Shown in pieces: positions 25,334-36,064 of a stretch of 64,000 nt of DNA. Position 1 is the first letter of the stretch; each line of letters starts with the position of its first letter. The stretch covers positions 18,969,659-19,033,658 of the forward strand of contig OW387140.1 of assembly GCA_936440205.1 (NCBI GenBank), written 5' to 3'. The position numbers and the translations under genes are program-made. Source of the DNA: Lepidonotus clava. Taxonomy: Eukaryota; Annelida; Polychaeta; Phyllodocida; Polynoidae. A model generated the notes under the pieces. That model did not search any database. It was not told the origin of the DNA and saw only the letters and a list, made by a program, of their open reading frames with translations.

Positions 25334-25390
25334 GGGACATTGAAGAAATGGGTAAATAGCCGCCATTGTTCCTCGGACCGGAAGTGGAAC
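25334..25390 (-). promoter_or_regulatory. ETS/YY1-type start site with a possible 11-codon first exon
   Basis: Reading the minus strand, a consensus ETS/GABP site (CACTTCCGGT, 25377-25386) is followed by ACAATGGCGGC, a YY1-type motif that also forms a start codon at 25366. This pairing is characteristic of TATA-less housekeeping promoters. The frame gives MAAIYPFLQCP and then meets GTATGT, a good donor, leaving phase 0. If not spliced there, the frame runs 99 codons to a stop at 25067 with no recognisable domain. It could start the gene whose exon lies at 21782, which also begins in phase 0, but this conflicts with the weak exon at 25.7 kb. Confidence 0.35.
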
Positions 25391-25658
25391 CCCTACCTTA
25401 ACACGCAGTCTGTATGCTTGATATGCTTCATATTTACCAGATGGGGCCTTTTGGCCTAGCACTAGTAGCAGTGCATAATATTTACTAACTGCACACACGT
25501 GTTCAATTTTCCCTTAAAAAGTAAAGCAAATGAAAATTGTAGTGCTATGCTTTTAGGATTTTTCCAGTCAAGAGAGTACAAATATTTACGAGTTTACGCA
25601 TTTAAGAACGGACCTACATAGGTGTGGTTGAAGGTTTGTGTTACCCGAAGGGTCTGAC

Positions 25659-25737
25659 CTTGAACGTCGGTGACCCTGTAAGGTCAGTGACATTAGGGCC
25701 TTCAGGGAATACGGGAGTGCGTGCGACACAGTGTACC
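25659..25737 (-). CDS. Weak candidate exon upstream of the 21.7-kb exon
   Basis: Minus strand: a good acceptor (CTTAACTTTTCACAG) is followed by 79 nt, then TTCAAG and GTCAGA as donor. One frame reads VHCVARTPVFPEGPNVTDLT and on to TFK, entering two bases into a codon and leaving in phase 0, which suits the phase-0 start of the exon at 21782. Open frames this short occur often by chance, so only the acceptor quality and phase agreement support it. No family is recognised. Confidence 0.22.
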
Positions 25738-25739
25738 CT

Positions 25740-27175
25740 GTGAAAAGTTAAGGGCGTGGGAGTGAAGTCCCAACTCAAATATGACATTATGTGGTGACAC
25801 GAGGTGAAACAGCTATTGGCATTAATCAGCGAAGGGGAAAAATTACGTTGGACTCCATGATATATATCAAAACTTAACATTGTATACCTTAACATAAGTG
25901 AACGTATACTTTTTTCAGGGAGGACAGAGGAAAGGATTTCTCTTAACATATTGCATACGGTAAGTGCCTCTTAAGTTGGATTGGTATCGTTTGAAAAGAC
26001 CCTTCTTCAATCGCCAGAAGTCTACCATACTGATGGCGCGGGACAGTACTTGCTCAAAATAGGACAGTTATATATAGGTCTGGTCTGAATTAATTCAACT
26101 CTCTGTCCTGTTCTTAAAAAGGCATGTAACATCGGGATGCTCTTAATCTCTCTAGATTCACTGGTGCTAAGGCAGAGAAAGTAAAAACGTATTCCTTACC
26201 ACCACCGTAAAACATTTCAAATTTCCACATACTACTTACGAATAAAAAGAACACAACAGTCTGGCCAGCTGATCCAGGAACCTCAACGTAATTGGCATTT
26301 GATGCCTTCCTCTGAACGGACTTGACTTCTGTTAGATTAAAAACTCATTTGGTGGGGATATGTGGAGTACTATAGGAGAGGCTTTCGTGATCAATATATA
26401 GCCTGGGTGTGTTATATGCACTGAGGAATCATCTGTCCAGAGCATTGAGGCAATGGACACGCGTGCATGCATGCAGACAAAATATCTAGCTCAATGACAT
26501 TTTTAATGGAATCTTTAGGATTATCCACCATGCAGCTATTTTACGTGGACTGCTCTTGGTTGTTTAACTCTCTTTATCAACTCATTTCTTTATGTCTCGC
26601 CGGCATAAAGGAATTCGATGGAAATTAAAAGAAAGCAAAATAAGATGGCACATACAAATAACGTTAATTTATAGCTATAGTTAGAACCCATTTAGGGAAG
26701 TGCCGAATCCAGAAGTCTGCAATATCAAAGGTATACATTCTTATTTCTATTTTTGAGATGTGCTGTGTGCTGCAAGTCCTTTATTAACTATTTAGTCAAG
26801 ACATCTCACAAGTCACAAACAGCTAATATATGAATTGTGAAATAAAGTCTCAGTCAAACTTCATGTTTGTTCACTTGGCGGTCCTATTGAACTGTGGTGT
26901 TTTGTATGTGACACAGTCATGCTGTGTGCTATGAATATTATAGATCGATTGTGGTGAATTGTGTTTGGATATTATTATCATTAGACATTCTCGATCTGGA
27001 ATAAGGTTATACATATCAAATAAACATAATCGATCCCGGATCCCGCAAATAAAATTATCCAATGGCTATAACAGAGAGATACATAATACCCTGACTAAAT
27101 AACAATACGATGTCCCAATTTAGATTAAATATCAAAGTGGTAGTGTCTACAAGATTATGATAGATAGTCCATATG
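25740..27175. other. Gene-free stretch
   Basis: AT-rich, no supported exon or element up to the dispersed repeat copy A. Confidence 0.5.
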
Positions 27176-27179
27176 GGAA

Positions 27180-27745
27180 AACTATCGAACTATAGAGAGT
27201 TAATTTTCCGTTTATATTAGGTGTACTTATTTAGTCATGCCAATTATGGATAATAGCTAGCTCCTAACGCAGTCTCCTCCTCGTTCAACTGCTATCGTCC
27301 AATACATAATCATAGTTCCACATCATGTGAGATGTAACACTCATGTGAAAGGATGTTCTTTATTTATTTATCTCCTGCGTATTGTCGTTCCATGACAAGA
27401 TCTCAATTGACAATGATCAGCTCCAAGGATGGAATCCCCTCAAACACATTCAGTCAATGCTCCAGCCTTTCTATACAGTCTCTCTGCTTCTATTCCAAAT
27501 CCAGGACTCAGCTTCTAAGACTCAACCTTTCCAGGATGGTTACTCACAATAACGTTCAGCTAACTCTGACTGAGCTCGAGCGCCGTGTGCCCCTTTAGTA
27601 TGATACGTCACACATAGACTCCTCCTCTAACTCCCTCACATTGACAGAGAGTTATCGCTAAAGCGTGCGCTGATGTAAACCTATAGCGCTGCTAACCCTA
27701 AAGAGCATGGAATGGCCATCCGCTTCAGTACACTATAATATCACT
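27180..27745. repeat. Dispersed repeat family, copy A
   Basis: About 560 bp alignable with 39045-39595, same orientation. Shared blocks include GATAATAGCTAGCTCC, GCAGTCTCCTCCTCGT, CATCATGTRAGAYGT, CCCCTCAAACACATTCAGTC and a common end near CAGTACACTA. No protein is encoded; short frames within it are incidental. The class is unknown; no clear terminal repeats or target duplication are seen. Confidence 0.65.
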
Positions 27746-28138
27746 TCACCTCCAAGAAAATCGTCATGGCTTGCCTTATGCCTTATTGCATGTCGGTTGA
27801 ATTCATTGTGGGTATGAGTCATTATAAAAAGAGAAAACATTTGGTTATCAATTTCAAGACCTCCAATTGTCTTCAAAACGTATTATCATAAGGAAAACTG
27901 CACCCGCTGCCAAGGAGAGCAAGGTGGCTTTCAGCTGTTCTCCAAACTGCGGTCAGTGATAGACTTTCGAGTGCGTCCCACTGATCGTCAGGGGGACTTT
28001 GCAAGTCTGAGTCAACAGCCAATCAAGGTATCCCTTGCAAGTTATAGAAGGAATATTTTCATTGGTTGTCTATATTTAGTAAGGAAAACCCCTTCGCTGG
28101 TTGAGTTCTAAGGTTGCACCTTGCCAGGAACCAGTGGG

Positions 28139-28184
28139 CCGCAAAGGATTCTGGGGGAGGTGGGAAATCTCACCTAAAGATGGC
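28139..28184. promoter_or_regulatory. ZNF143/SBS-like site with YY1-like motif
   Basis: On the minus strand CCCAGAATCCTTTGCGG differs at two positions from the vertebrate ZNF143 (SBS) core CCCAGAATGCATTGCGG. 20 bp on is AAAGATGGC, a YY1-type motif. The pair resembles a TATA-less promoter; the region to 28520 is CpG-containing and includes GTCACGTGA (28455-28463). No coding exon was recognised. Confidence 0.35.
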
Positions 28185-28519
28185 AGACTTACATAGGCCC
28201 CGAGAACAGGAGGCGGGCATGCAATAGGCTACGGTCAGTGATTGCCATTGACAGTCCAACTCTATCTTCCTCAACATCCGATTGGAGAGTGATTGAGGGG
28301 CAAAATGTCGGCTGCTCCTGTTTCCTTCGGTTCCCGCTCTTTCTAAGCACGTAGCCACGTCGGGGCTAATCCAATGAAGTCTCCCATCGCAGGCAGCCTA
28401 ATGCAATCTGGTCGTGTCAGGCTCCCTCCGATCGGGGAGGAGAGTGGAAGGCAGGTCACGTGATCCTTCAGAAACAGCAGACACACAGACAGACGCCGGC
28501 TGATGGTGGACCTGAATCT

Positions 28520-29555
28520 ATCTCATTATTTTTCATTCCTTTTTCTTTTCTCTTTTGTGAATGTTGTTAGTGGTTGGCTTTGTTATGGAAAGTCTTTAGA
28601 CTGCATGACGCGGGGCCTTTGGATTAAGAAAAAGACCACTTAACAGATACTTTGGGGCTTTGATGTTATGCATGCAGTGGACATCACGGTGTGAGTTATA
28701 ATTATGATATTTTCCATAAAATGCTTCTGAACTTTTGAAATCTCTGTTCCTCTTTTTGCTCATTTAAGGAACAACCTTGTGTAGGTTACCATTTAGGGTC
28801 AATACGAAGTAGGCCTATCTATCCGGTATCCATCCGGGGTATCCATACTACAATGATGTAAAGGGCTATGTCACGGAGGAATCAGCTATGTGACATGAAC
28901 TCAAGAAAACAGGCTTTGCAGTAAAGACCAGGTTCGAGTTACTGCTAATTATAACCTTTAATCAATATTTCAATGGCTTCTTTCTGGGTACCTTTACTAT
29001 CCGTGCAGTTGTTTTTCTGTGTTCTTTAATTAGCATCGCCATGTCCATAAGATAATCATAAACACAAGGCCGTCGTATAAAATTTCACTCCACGGATCGG
29101 GAAAACAAATTACGATTCAATGTTCCCTCGTAATAGGCCTATGTTAAAATAGATAACCTTAACACACTGTTGAAATATAAAAAGTGGATAACAATCTTAT
29201 GGATACTCAATCTATATTCCGAATTACTGGACTTTGCACGTGACCTTTACGACAAACGGAACCCGGTAAAGATCTTATGCATGCATTCACATAGACGAGT
29301 AGAGTAATATAGCCGTCCCTGCATTTAAGAGAAGGTCGTGCATCTTTGTCCTTATCACCCGCACGGCCAAGGAGCGGTACGTACAAGGGATGTTGCACAG
29401 TGAAATGCCGTACGTACCGCTACTCATTTACAATATTTTTTAACATCTTTGGAACTTTGATTCGGTGATAAACGTGTAATAGGGGATTGTACATACCCCG
29501 GGCTTCACCCTCGGTATATGGCAACCCCTTATGGGTCGTACAGCCACCCTCTAAA
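28520..29555. other. Gene-free stretch
   Basis: No feature recognised between the CpG-containing 28.1-28.5 kb block and the foldback element at 29560. Confidence 0.5.
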
Positions 29556-29559
29556 GGCG

Positions 29560-30307
29560 GTGATCCACGTTGCGATAAAACTGAAGCGATTTTCAACCGA
29601 TTTTCAAAATATTTTCTTCGTCCAAAATCGGTCCAAAATCGGTCCAAAATCGGTCCAAAATCGGTTTACTTTTGAAAATATCGCAACGTGGATCATGTCA
29701 ACCGAATTCCAACCGACATATATGAGATTGAATTTTTCGACGATGGTCAGACAAAATTATTAAACCTGTTTAATTATTTTGGACCGATTTTGGACCGACA
29801 TGGACCGATTTTGGACCGATTTTATTATGTGTATACTTTTTCAAGGTTATTTCATTCATTTTTGGGGGTAATGGAATGAAAATGTTACCAAAAGATATCA
29901 AAATGATTTATCTTTCACATGATATATTTTTTAATGATTTTCAACAAGTATTTTACTATTTTACTTACTATTAATCAAAACGATTAGATAATATATATTT
30001 ATGGTCCTACTGATCATATTTAGACATAATATATTAAAATATTTCCAAATTTTCATAATTAAGTCAACCGATTTTTTTTTCGCTGTTTTCCTATTAATTT
30101 GTGATCCAGGATTCAAGGAAATAGCCAATTCTCATCTTCACTGTGGATCATGGGTGTAGAACCAATTCTGGACCGATTCTGGACCGATTTCAGGACCGAC
30201 AGGTTTAATTGCCAAACCGATTCTGGACCGACAAAAAAAATCGGTCCTAAAATCGGTTTGCCTCCAGCCCTTTTCATCGCTTTGGAAAATGTTGCAACGT
30301 GGATCAC
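29560..30307. mobile_element. Foldback element with an 11-bp repeated motif in opposite orientations
   Basis: Left terminus GTGATCCACGTTGCGA (29560) is matched by inverted copies ending at 29695 (15-17 bp perfect) and at 30307 (14 bp perfect, then diverging). Internally, TCCAAAATCGG is repeated four times at 29621-29664, while GGACCGATTTT and variants in the reverse orientation occur at 29781-29822 and again near 30170-30230. The element therefore could fold into a long hairpin. No clear target duplication is seen and no protein is encoded. It may be one 748-bp element or a 136-bp element plus a second damaged copy. Confidence 0.6.
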
Positions 30308-30309
30308 TA

Positions 30310-31890
30310 GCTTTACGACCCCCGCGATTCTTCTTATATTGGGACTCAAAAGGTCTCAGTCAATCGTTCTACTGGGCAGACGGTGCCGTTCCGCACCGCC
30401 TGGTACTATTCTCTCGCAGAGTGCTAATGCTTTTCAAAAACTGGTTGTTATTTAGTATAGTGGGCTGTGATACCTAAACTCAGCGCACTAAATGATTTAT
30501 TAGTTGTCTGCATCTTCATTGTTTGGTGCCAACATTCTATATTAATTTTGGTGTACCTATGCACAGGATTGTACACACAAAACAGCACAATTTGGCATGA
30601 TAGCAGGTTCAATACTAATTTGTTAAGGGAACACATGTTCTGCCTTCAAAATTCTTAACAGTCACTAGAACAGACTATATGAGTGAACCAACGATTTAAA
30701 AAATATAGGGCCAGTGTTCTGTAAATTAGAATGTCAGATACCCTAGGAAAACCAATTAATTTTGCTCATTGAAAGGCATGTCCCCTCTTTCTGGAGTTTA
30801 GGTCCTTACCAGCAGATCCTCCCCATCCCTTCGTGAATTTATGCACGCAACATGATTTGTTATAATAAATCCAGGCATTGTTTACAATACCCTTTATTGC
30901 AGCCCAAAGCCTACCCACCCATGTATGCTGGAACGATGGGCGTCGCCCTGGGTAAAGGGGCATCACTAAACGCACTCATGTGTCAGGCGGTACATGCTAC
31001 AAATGACCAGTTTACGGACGGGAGCCGTAATGACAGGCTTCTGCACCAAACAAGCATTGTTAGTGTGATATTTCCAAACGTAAAAGTTTCCCCTTGACCT
31101 TTGTTACAGAGCAGTGCGCAGGTTTGATTGGCGATGGGCCAAAATTCACAGGACTGAAATGTTGGGCGATTGGTTCCATTGATAAAAGCGACCGTCAGTG
31201 GGGGAAACAAAAACTGCATGTTGTACACATGCATTTTCAAATAGGAATGGGTTTGGGATTGAACCAAATATTGATGTGTGTATATGAACCGTTAACCTAA
31301 GAGACAGGATTTCGGGGTGGTATATTCCGGTAAATCTACCAAACCTAATATTATGTCAATATAATTACAAATTTGTACTTGCAATTAGAGAAAGAGAGAC
31401 ATATGGCAAGACTTGTGGAGGGCCTAGGGAATCGTATTCTATCAAAAGTGGCACATGAATATAACATTGAATGGGTACCTGTAACATGTAAGTACATATG
31501 ATTTTGAAATCCAAGTTTAACTATACCTACAATAAGCTTGGATTTTCCATGGAGGGTCTGTGTTAGAATGTTGATAACAGACAGATTAGCAATTATTATA
31601 GGTAATTGATCAAAAGTTCCAATCCCTTGTATGACGATACGGATAAGTCTATATAATGAAAAACATATTTCTATCCTGCTGCTTTTGTATTGGTCTCAAA
31701 ACAGCCTGGGGACATCAGGGAAGCTTTAGTAGGCTGCCCTACTTCGCGTCCAAGAAGCCTCTGACAGTGCCTTGACACACAGTCCTACTGGCATGCATGC
31801 TCGTGACAGGGTCTGTCGCAGGCACTCCTGCATAAATGCATGCCCTGCCAACAGACACCGGCTTACAGAAACATCAAGCGGGGAGCTCAT
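30310..31890. other. Gene-free stretch
   Basis: Short frames on both strands, for example 30852-31097 (plus) and 30766-30975 (minus), overlap each other and match no family known to me. No other element was seen. Confidence 0.45.
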
Positions 31891-31891
31891 A

Positions 31892-31951
31892 GACCTGCTC
31901 ACCAACCTGCTCACAGATCTGCTCACAGACCTGCTCGTAAACCTGCTCACC
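31892..31951 (+). repeat. 12-bp minisatellite, five units
   Basis: Units GACCTGCTCACC, AACCTGCTCACA, GATCTGCTCACA, GACCTGCTCGTA and AACCTGCTCACC follow each other at exact 12-bp spacing. The unit keeps frame, so it generates Leu-rich or Ser/Arg-rich spurious peptides. Confidence 0.88.
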
Positions 31952-31954
31952 CCT

Positions 31955-32999
31955 ATTATTCCACATACCTTGGCGTCCATGAACCCGACAGGAAATGAGC
32001 TCCGGTCACCATCGGGAAGGAAAAAGCCGGGAGAGGGAAGCTGACTGATTGGAGTGGGCAGGCATAGCACGGATAACAAATAATAGATGGCCCGGGCGGC
32101 GGCTTATTGATTATTTTCTCCAGGCGCTATAGGCCTGCACTCCCCGTTCTCCAGATCCACCCTCCTAGGCTTGGGCTAGGCCTGCTGCCGAGGCCTCTGC
32201 TGCGCCAGTAGCCGCTGTTGCGTTCTTAGGCCTGAACGGCCTTGCTCCACTGTTGATATTTTGGCACATGTGACTAGCAGCAGCGTAGGTGGATGTGGGT
32301 GGTTTGGTCTTTTGGTTTTGAAAATAAGCTTATGGCTCTTTTTATGGGAGTGATAATACCTAGTGTGGGGAGAAATCAGAATGGATGAGGTACCTTCTTA
32401 CTAAATATTAATATTTGAAAGTTGCTAATTGGACTAATTCATCCATCTCTTCGTTAGGATGTGAATATTATTGATTGCATGATTACTGATAAAAGGTTCA
32501 AAACGTAAGTGGAATATGTATGCAGCATGACACAGTAACGGTCCCTTGTGTGTGTGAGGTCCCTTCTGTGTCTGTTGATAGATGTGACGATCTGATACAG
32601 ATCCTCCCCGACATGCTATTTCAACCTGACTTTCTTCCTTATAAATTATTGACATGAGTGTTTTCTATGTCTTCCTTTCTGTCTTCCCCTAATTTGTTTG
32701 CCCGTCTGTCTCAATGTCTGCCCATTCGTCACTCTGTCTACGGTAAACCAAAGGCGTTCTCCCCCTGTCATAGGTGGAGGGAGGCGTGGCCCAGTAGCAG
32801 AGTGAGTAGGGAGGTGGGGTGGGGGGTCGCCCCCAGTCGCAGCCCGTGCCGCATGCACCACAGCCAAGGCCTGCAGGACCGATCGATAAGTTACCTACCT
32901 ACTTTGCCTACCTTGCAAAATAAACCGCCTTACCTCCTACACTTCCTACATATCCACCTACCCGATTCCCGTTAAATAGACCAATATCAAAGAACCCCT
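31955..32999. other. Gene-free stretch
   Basis: GC-richer patches at 32040-32260 and 32760-32870 with no assignable exon or paired promoter motifs. Confidence 0.45.
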
Positions 33000-33460
33000 C
33001 CCACCTTCCCTTCAGAAGAACTCCTGTCCACACCTCATCTTTTCTTTCATTGCCCCTCGTCCCTCTGGTGTTCGCCCCCTACCCTCACCCTTCTTACCAT
33101 TGCCCTGTCTTTTCTCATCCTCATTAACCATTCTCTTCGAAAACTTCCTTCCCACCAAGCCTCTCTACATTTTAACCAATCAATTCAATCCCTGTACCTC
33201 ATCGTCTATTTGCCCATTTCCCTCATTTTCTACTTCAAGTCCCCCCCCCCCCTCCCACACCCCCCAATAATTCCATCCAATGCTTGCTTCCCTCGTGAAG
33301 ACTTCCCCCTTCCACCCCCCTCACCCTGCTCCCACCCTTCACCTCCCCCGCCCACCTCGCCATCCCGACACCTCCCTCCCTCCCACCCGTCTGCCCCACC
33401 CCGACTCACCACTACGGGACAGTCTCCCCACACCCAATTGCCTCAGCTTGCTGCAAACTG
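33000..33460 (+). other. Long pyrimidine-biased tract
   Basis: For about 450 bp the plus strand is overwhelmingly C and T with few G, including 12 C at 33241 and many CCTCCC and CCACCC runs. It creates a long but low-complexity open frame (Pro/Ser/Leu) that I do not regard as a gene. Such tracts can form triplex DNA. Confidence 0.8.
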
Positions 33461-33639
33461 CTCATTGTGGGTGGCAGCGACTCACCTTCTGCTCACTCCT
33501 GCTCCCCTGGCCCCCTGCTGGTCCTCGTGCCTGGTGCTCCCGGCGCCTCAGGTGTCGGTGTCGGTGTACATGATGTCCATGCCCCTCCCTGGCCGTCTAT
33601 CCCATAAAACAGATATATTTCCACTGTCCGCAGACAGAC

Positions 33640-33800
33640 TCACTGTCTGCCTCGGACGCGCATGTGTAGACAGTGCATCGCGCATGCGCAGACGGTGGTC
33701 GCCGCTGCCGTCGTCCGCGAGTCGCAGACGATCGTTCATTCACTCTCCGGGCCGAGGCGGCTTCAGGGTGACGCTCAGGTTGTGCTGGGATCATTACTGC
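33640..33800 (+). promoter_or_regulatory. CpG-rich patch with NRF1 motif
   Basis: GCGCATGCGC (33680-33689) is the core NRF1 palindrome, surrounded by GTCGCCGCTGCCGTCGTCCG. A donor-like TTTG and GTAAGG follows at about 33812. Possibly a promoter with a short leader exon; no downstream coding exon was found. Confidence 0.35.
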
Positions 33801-34054
33801 TGGTCATGTTTGGTAAGGTTTGCACAGTGCTGCCGCGTTCTATCAACACCTCATGCAATGAATTCCCCCTCAGAGCTTGCACAATACAATGATAATTTCA
33901 GAAGGATTAATTTCTTTTATTTCCCATCGACCTTTTTTGATCAGGCAGGCAGAGCACGTTGTATGCACATTTTAAAACACAAACTACCGTGGGATGGACA
34001 TGTCAAGTCATATTTCTGATATCATTTTGAATCCAGCTTATCATATACGATATA

Positions 34055-34104
34055 GAATTTGTGAAAATGCCGTTTATCTGAATTTGTGAAAAGGCCGTTT
34101 ATCA
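34055..34104 (+). repeat. 25-bp tandem repeat, two units
   Basis: GAATTTGTGAAAATGCCGTT followed by TATCT, then GAATTTGTGAAAAGGCCGTT and TATCA. Confidence 0.85.
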
Positions 34105-35705
34105 TTATTAGTAAGGTACATGATGAATTGACAAAATCAGTCCAATTTTGCACTAATATTCAACTACATGTACCTTCCACAGTGGCTGACGCACTGAAAT
34201 TGAGGCTGAATACCTGACACCTTGCAGATTGTGCCAGGAATATTTTGTGTCATTTATCTATATTTTAAAGATCATATATTTATCATTAAGTATGATCCCT
34301 CAATAAACCAGTCTCCAGGCAATAAATCCCACGCATTATTTCCTTGTCTCCAGGATGCTTGGTGATATTAACTTTTTATTGATAACAATAAATATATTAA
34401 CACCGATAGTTTGATCTTGGCTATGGGCGTAATAGTATATTCAAACGTTTTCTTTTAAGATAACTGGTGAGAACGATTCCTTGCGAGTAGAACATCTAAG
34501 CCCGTAAAAGTGACCTCCGTTGTTTTATCACCTTTGAACCCTTTGAGATCAAGTTTCATCAAACTTTAAGGGTGTATAATTCAGGTCACCAAGAGTTGAC
34601 AGAACATTTGCATGAAACGATAAGTCATTAAATCCAAAACATTAATATAATATCACCAGTCCATAGGTTAGTCCACTCAGCTTACTCAACCAAAATGCCG
34701 TGGCCATCTGTTTAATTGGACCTACGCCTTTTGATTCAATTAGCTAAAACAACAATTGACATTCCCTGAAATCCGTATACAACATTGAGATCTACCTTCA
34801 AGGTCACCAAAGATGTCTGTAGATACTATACATTAGCTATTTTTCAATTGTAAAAAAGGTTTCACAAAAGCCTTTTGCTTTATAGAATAGAAATGTTTTC
34901 AATTCAAACCAGAAAATCCAACCTTAATCAGATATGACTATGTATTATAGTGGCCTTAGTCACCAATTACTAGAAAAAGTTATTTGATTTCGGCCCCATC
35001 AATTTTTTATTATTAATTAAGCACTTTCACATGTGAAAGGTAACTAACGGCCATACCTTCATCTCATTTCCATTTCTATCATCAGATTACCAATGTGGTT
35101 TCACCCATGTCCTCAGAAACTTACATTATAATGTGTTGGATTACAGCAAACTATGATTCTAAATGTACAACTGCTACTTATCATTTGATCAAAAAATGTA
35201 AAGAAATTGATGTATTAGTTTAAGTAATAGCTGGTTGTGAAGGAATACTGGAGGAATCCAATTCACAACAGGGTAAATAAAATGTTTAAAAAAAACCATA
35301 CATGAATTCCAAGAAGGTGTAGAAAAATGTTGATGTATCCCTTTGGAGTACAACTTATGTACATAATTATCCTCGTGAGTTTCAGATGTTGAATATTTGT
35401 GGAAATTTTTACTTCGAAATAGTATGTATTGTGAACACCTGGTCTGCTCTTTGAATGTGAAAACTGGGGATCACATGGGATTCAGGGGACTTGAGAGAAA
35501 GAGAAAAAAGCTTGGTTCTGAGCGTACATATGACTGGTTTATTTCATGCAAACTGTCTGCCTTTTATAGACTACAGGTGAATGCTGATTGGCTAACATAA
35601 TATCAAGTGACATATCCCCTATAAATTTTGCGTTAATCCTTAGTGGAGGTACTTTGAGGCACAATTTTTAATAGGAATTTCATAGGAATTTACATCCTAA
35701 TATAG
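34105..35705. other. Gene-free stretch
   Basis: Strongly AT-rich; nothing recognised before the X-box cluster. Confidence 0.5.
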
Positions 35706-35709
35706 TAAA

Positions 35710-36064
35710 GTTGCCATGGCAATTTTAGTATGTATAGCAACCCAACCATAAGTACAACAGCCCCTATTAAGCTATTTATAAGGTATCTAATCTTACCAAA
35801 ACCATATATACCATGAAAAAGAAGATACAATAGTATTAATTCAATGGTTAAAAGTCAATCAATTGTTACTGGTTGCCTAGCAACCCACAGTTTTCATACT
35901 GAGTAGTATAGTAACCTTTGGTTCTGCCTAGCAACAGTCTGTTGCTTAGCAACCCAATATCAGAAGCATTGTATAAGTATGGTTTTCAGCATTCTGGTAC
36001 CATTAATGATGTTTAAATGGCTGGTTGCTATGGTAATACCAAATCCTAGAAATGGTTGCTAGGG
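35710..36064. promoter_or_regulatory. Cluster of six X-box (RFX-like) motifs
   Basis: GTTGCCATGGCAAT (35710), GGTTGCCTAGCAACC (35871), CTGCCTAGCAAC (35924), GTTGCTTAGCAACC (35941), GGTTGCTATGGTAATACC (36023) and GGTTGCTAGGG (36054). Four are full or near-full inverted half-sites. The surroundings are AT-rich without CpG enrichment, so this is not an obvious promoter; an enhancer or a degenerate repeat made of this palindrome are both possible. Confidence 0.5.

Noticed and set aside
25067-25498. Full 143-codon minus-strand frame around the ETS/YY1 site
   Set aside because: The portion upstream of 25366 crosses the promoter motifs, and a good donor at 25333 makes read-through unlikely; only the start-site candidate was kept.
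30852-31097. 81-codon plus-strand frame with Gly/Ala/Lys-rich start
   Set aside because: It overlaps another frame on the opposite strand and matches no family known to me.
31768-32044. Leu-rich 90-codon frame around the 12-bp minisatellite
   Set aside because: The peptide is a direct product of the in-frame tandem repeat; both strands are open for the same reason.
33210-34019. Long plus-strand frame of 269 codons
   Set aside because: The first half is a translation of the pyrimidine tract (Pro/Ser/Leu low complexity), the second crosses a CpG promoter-like patch, and no domain is visible.
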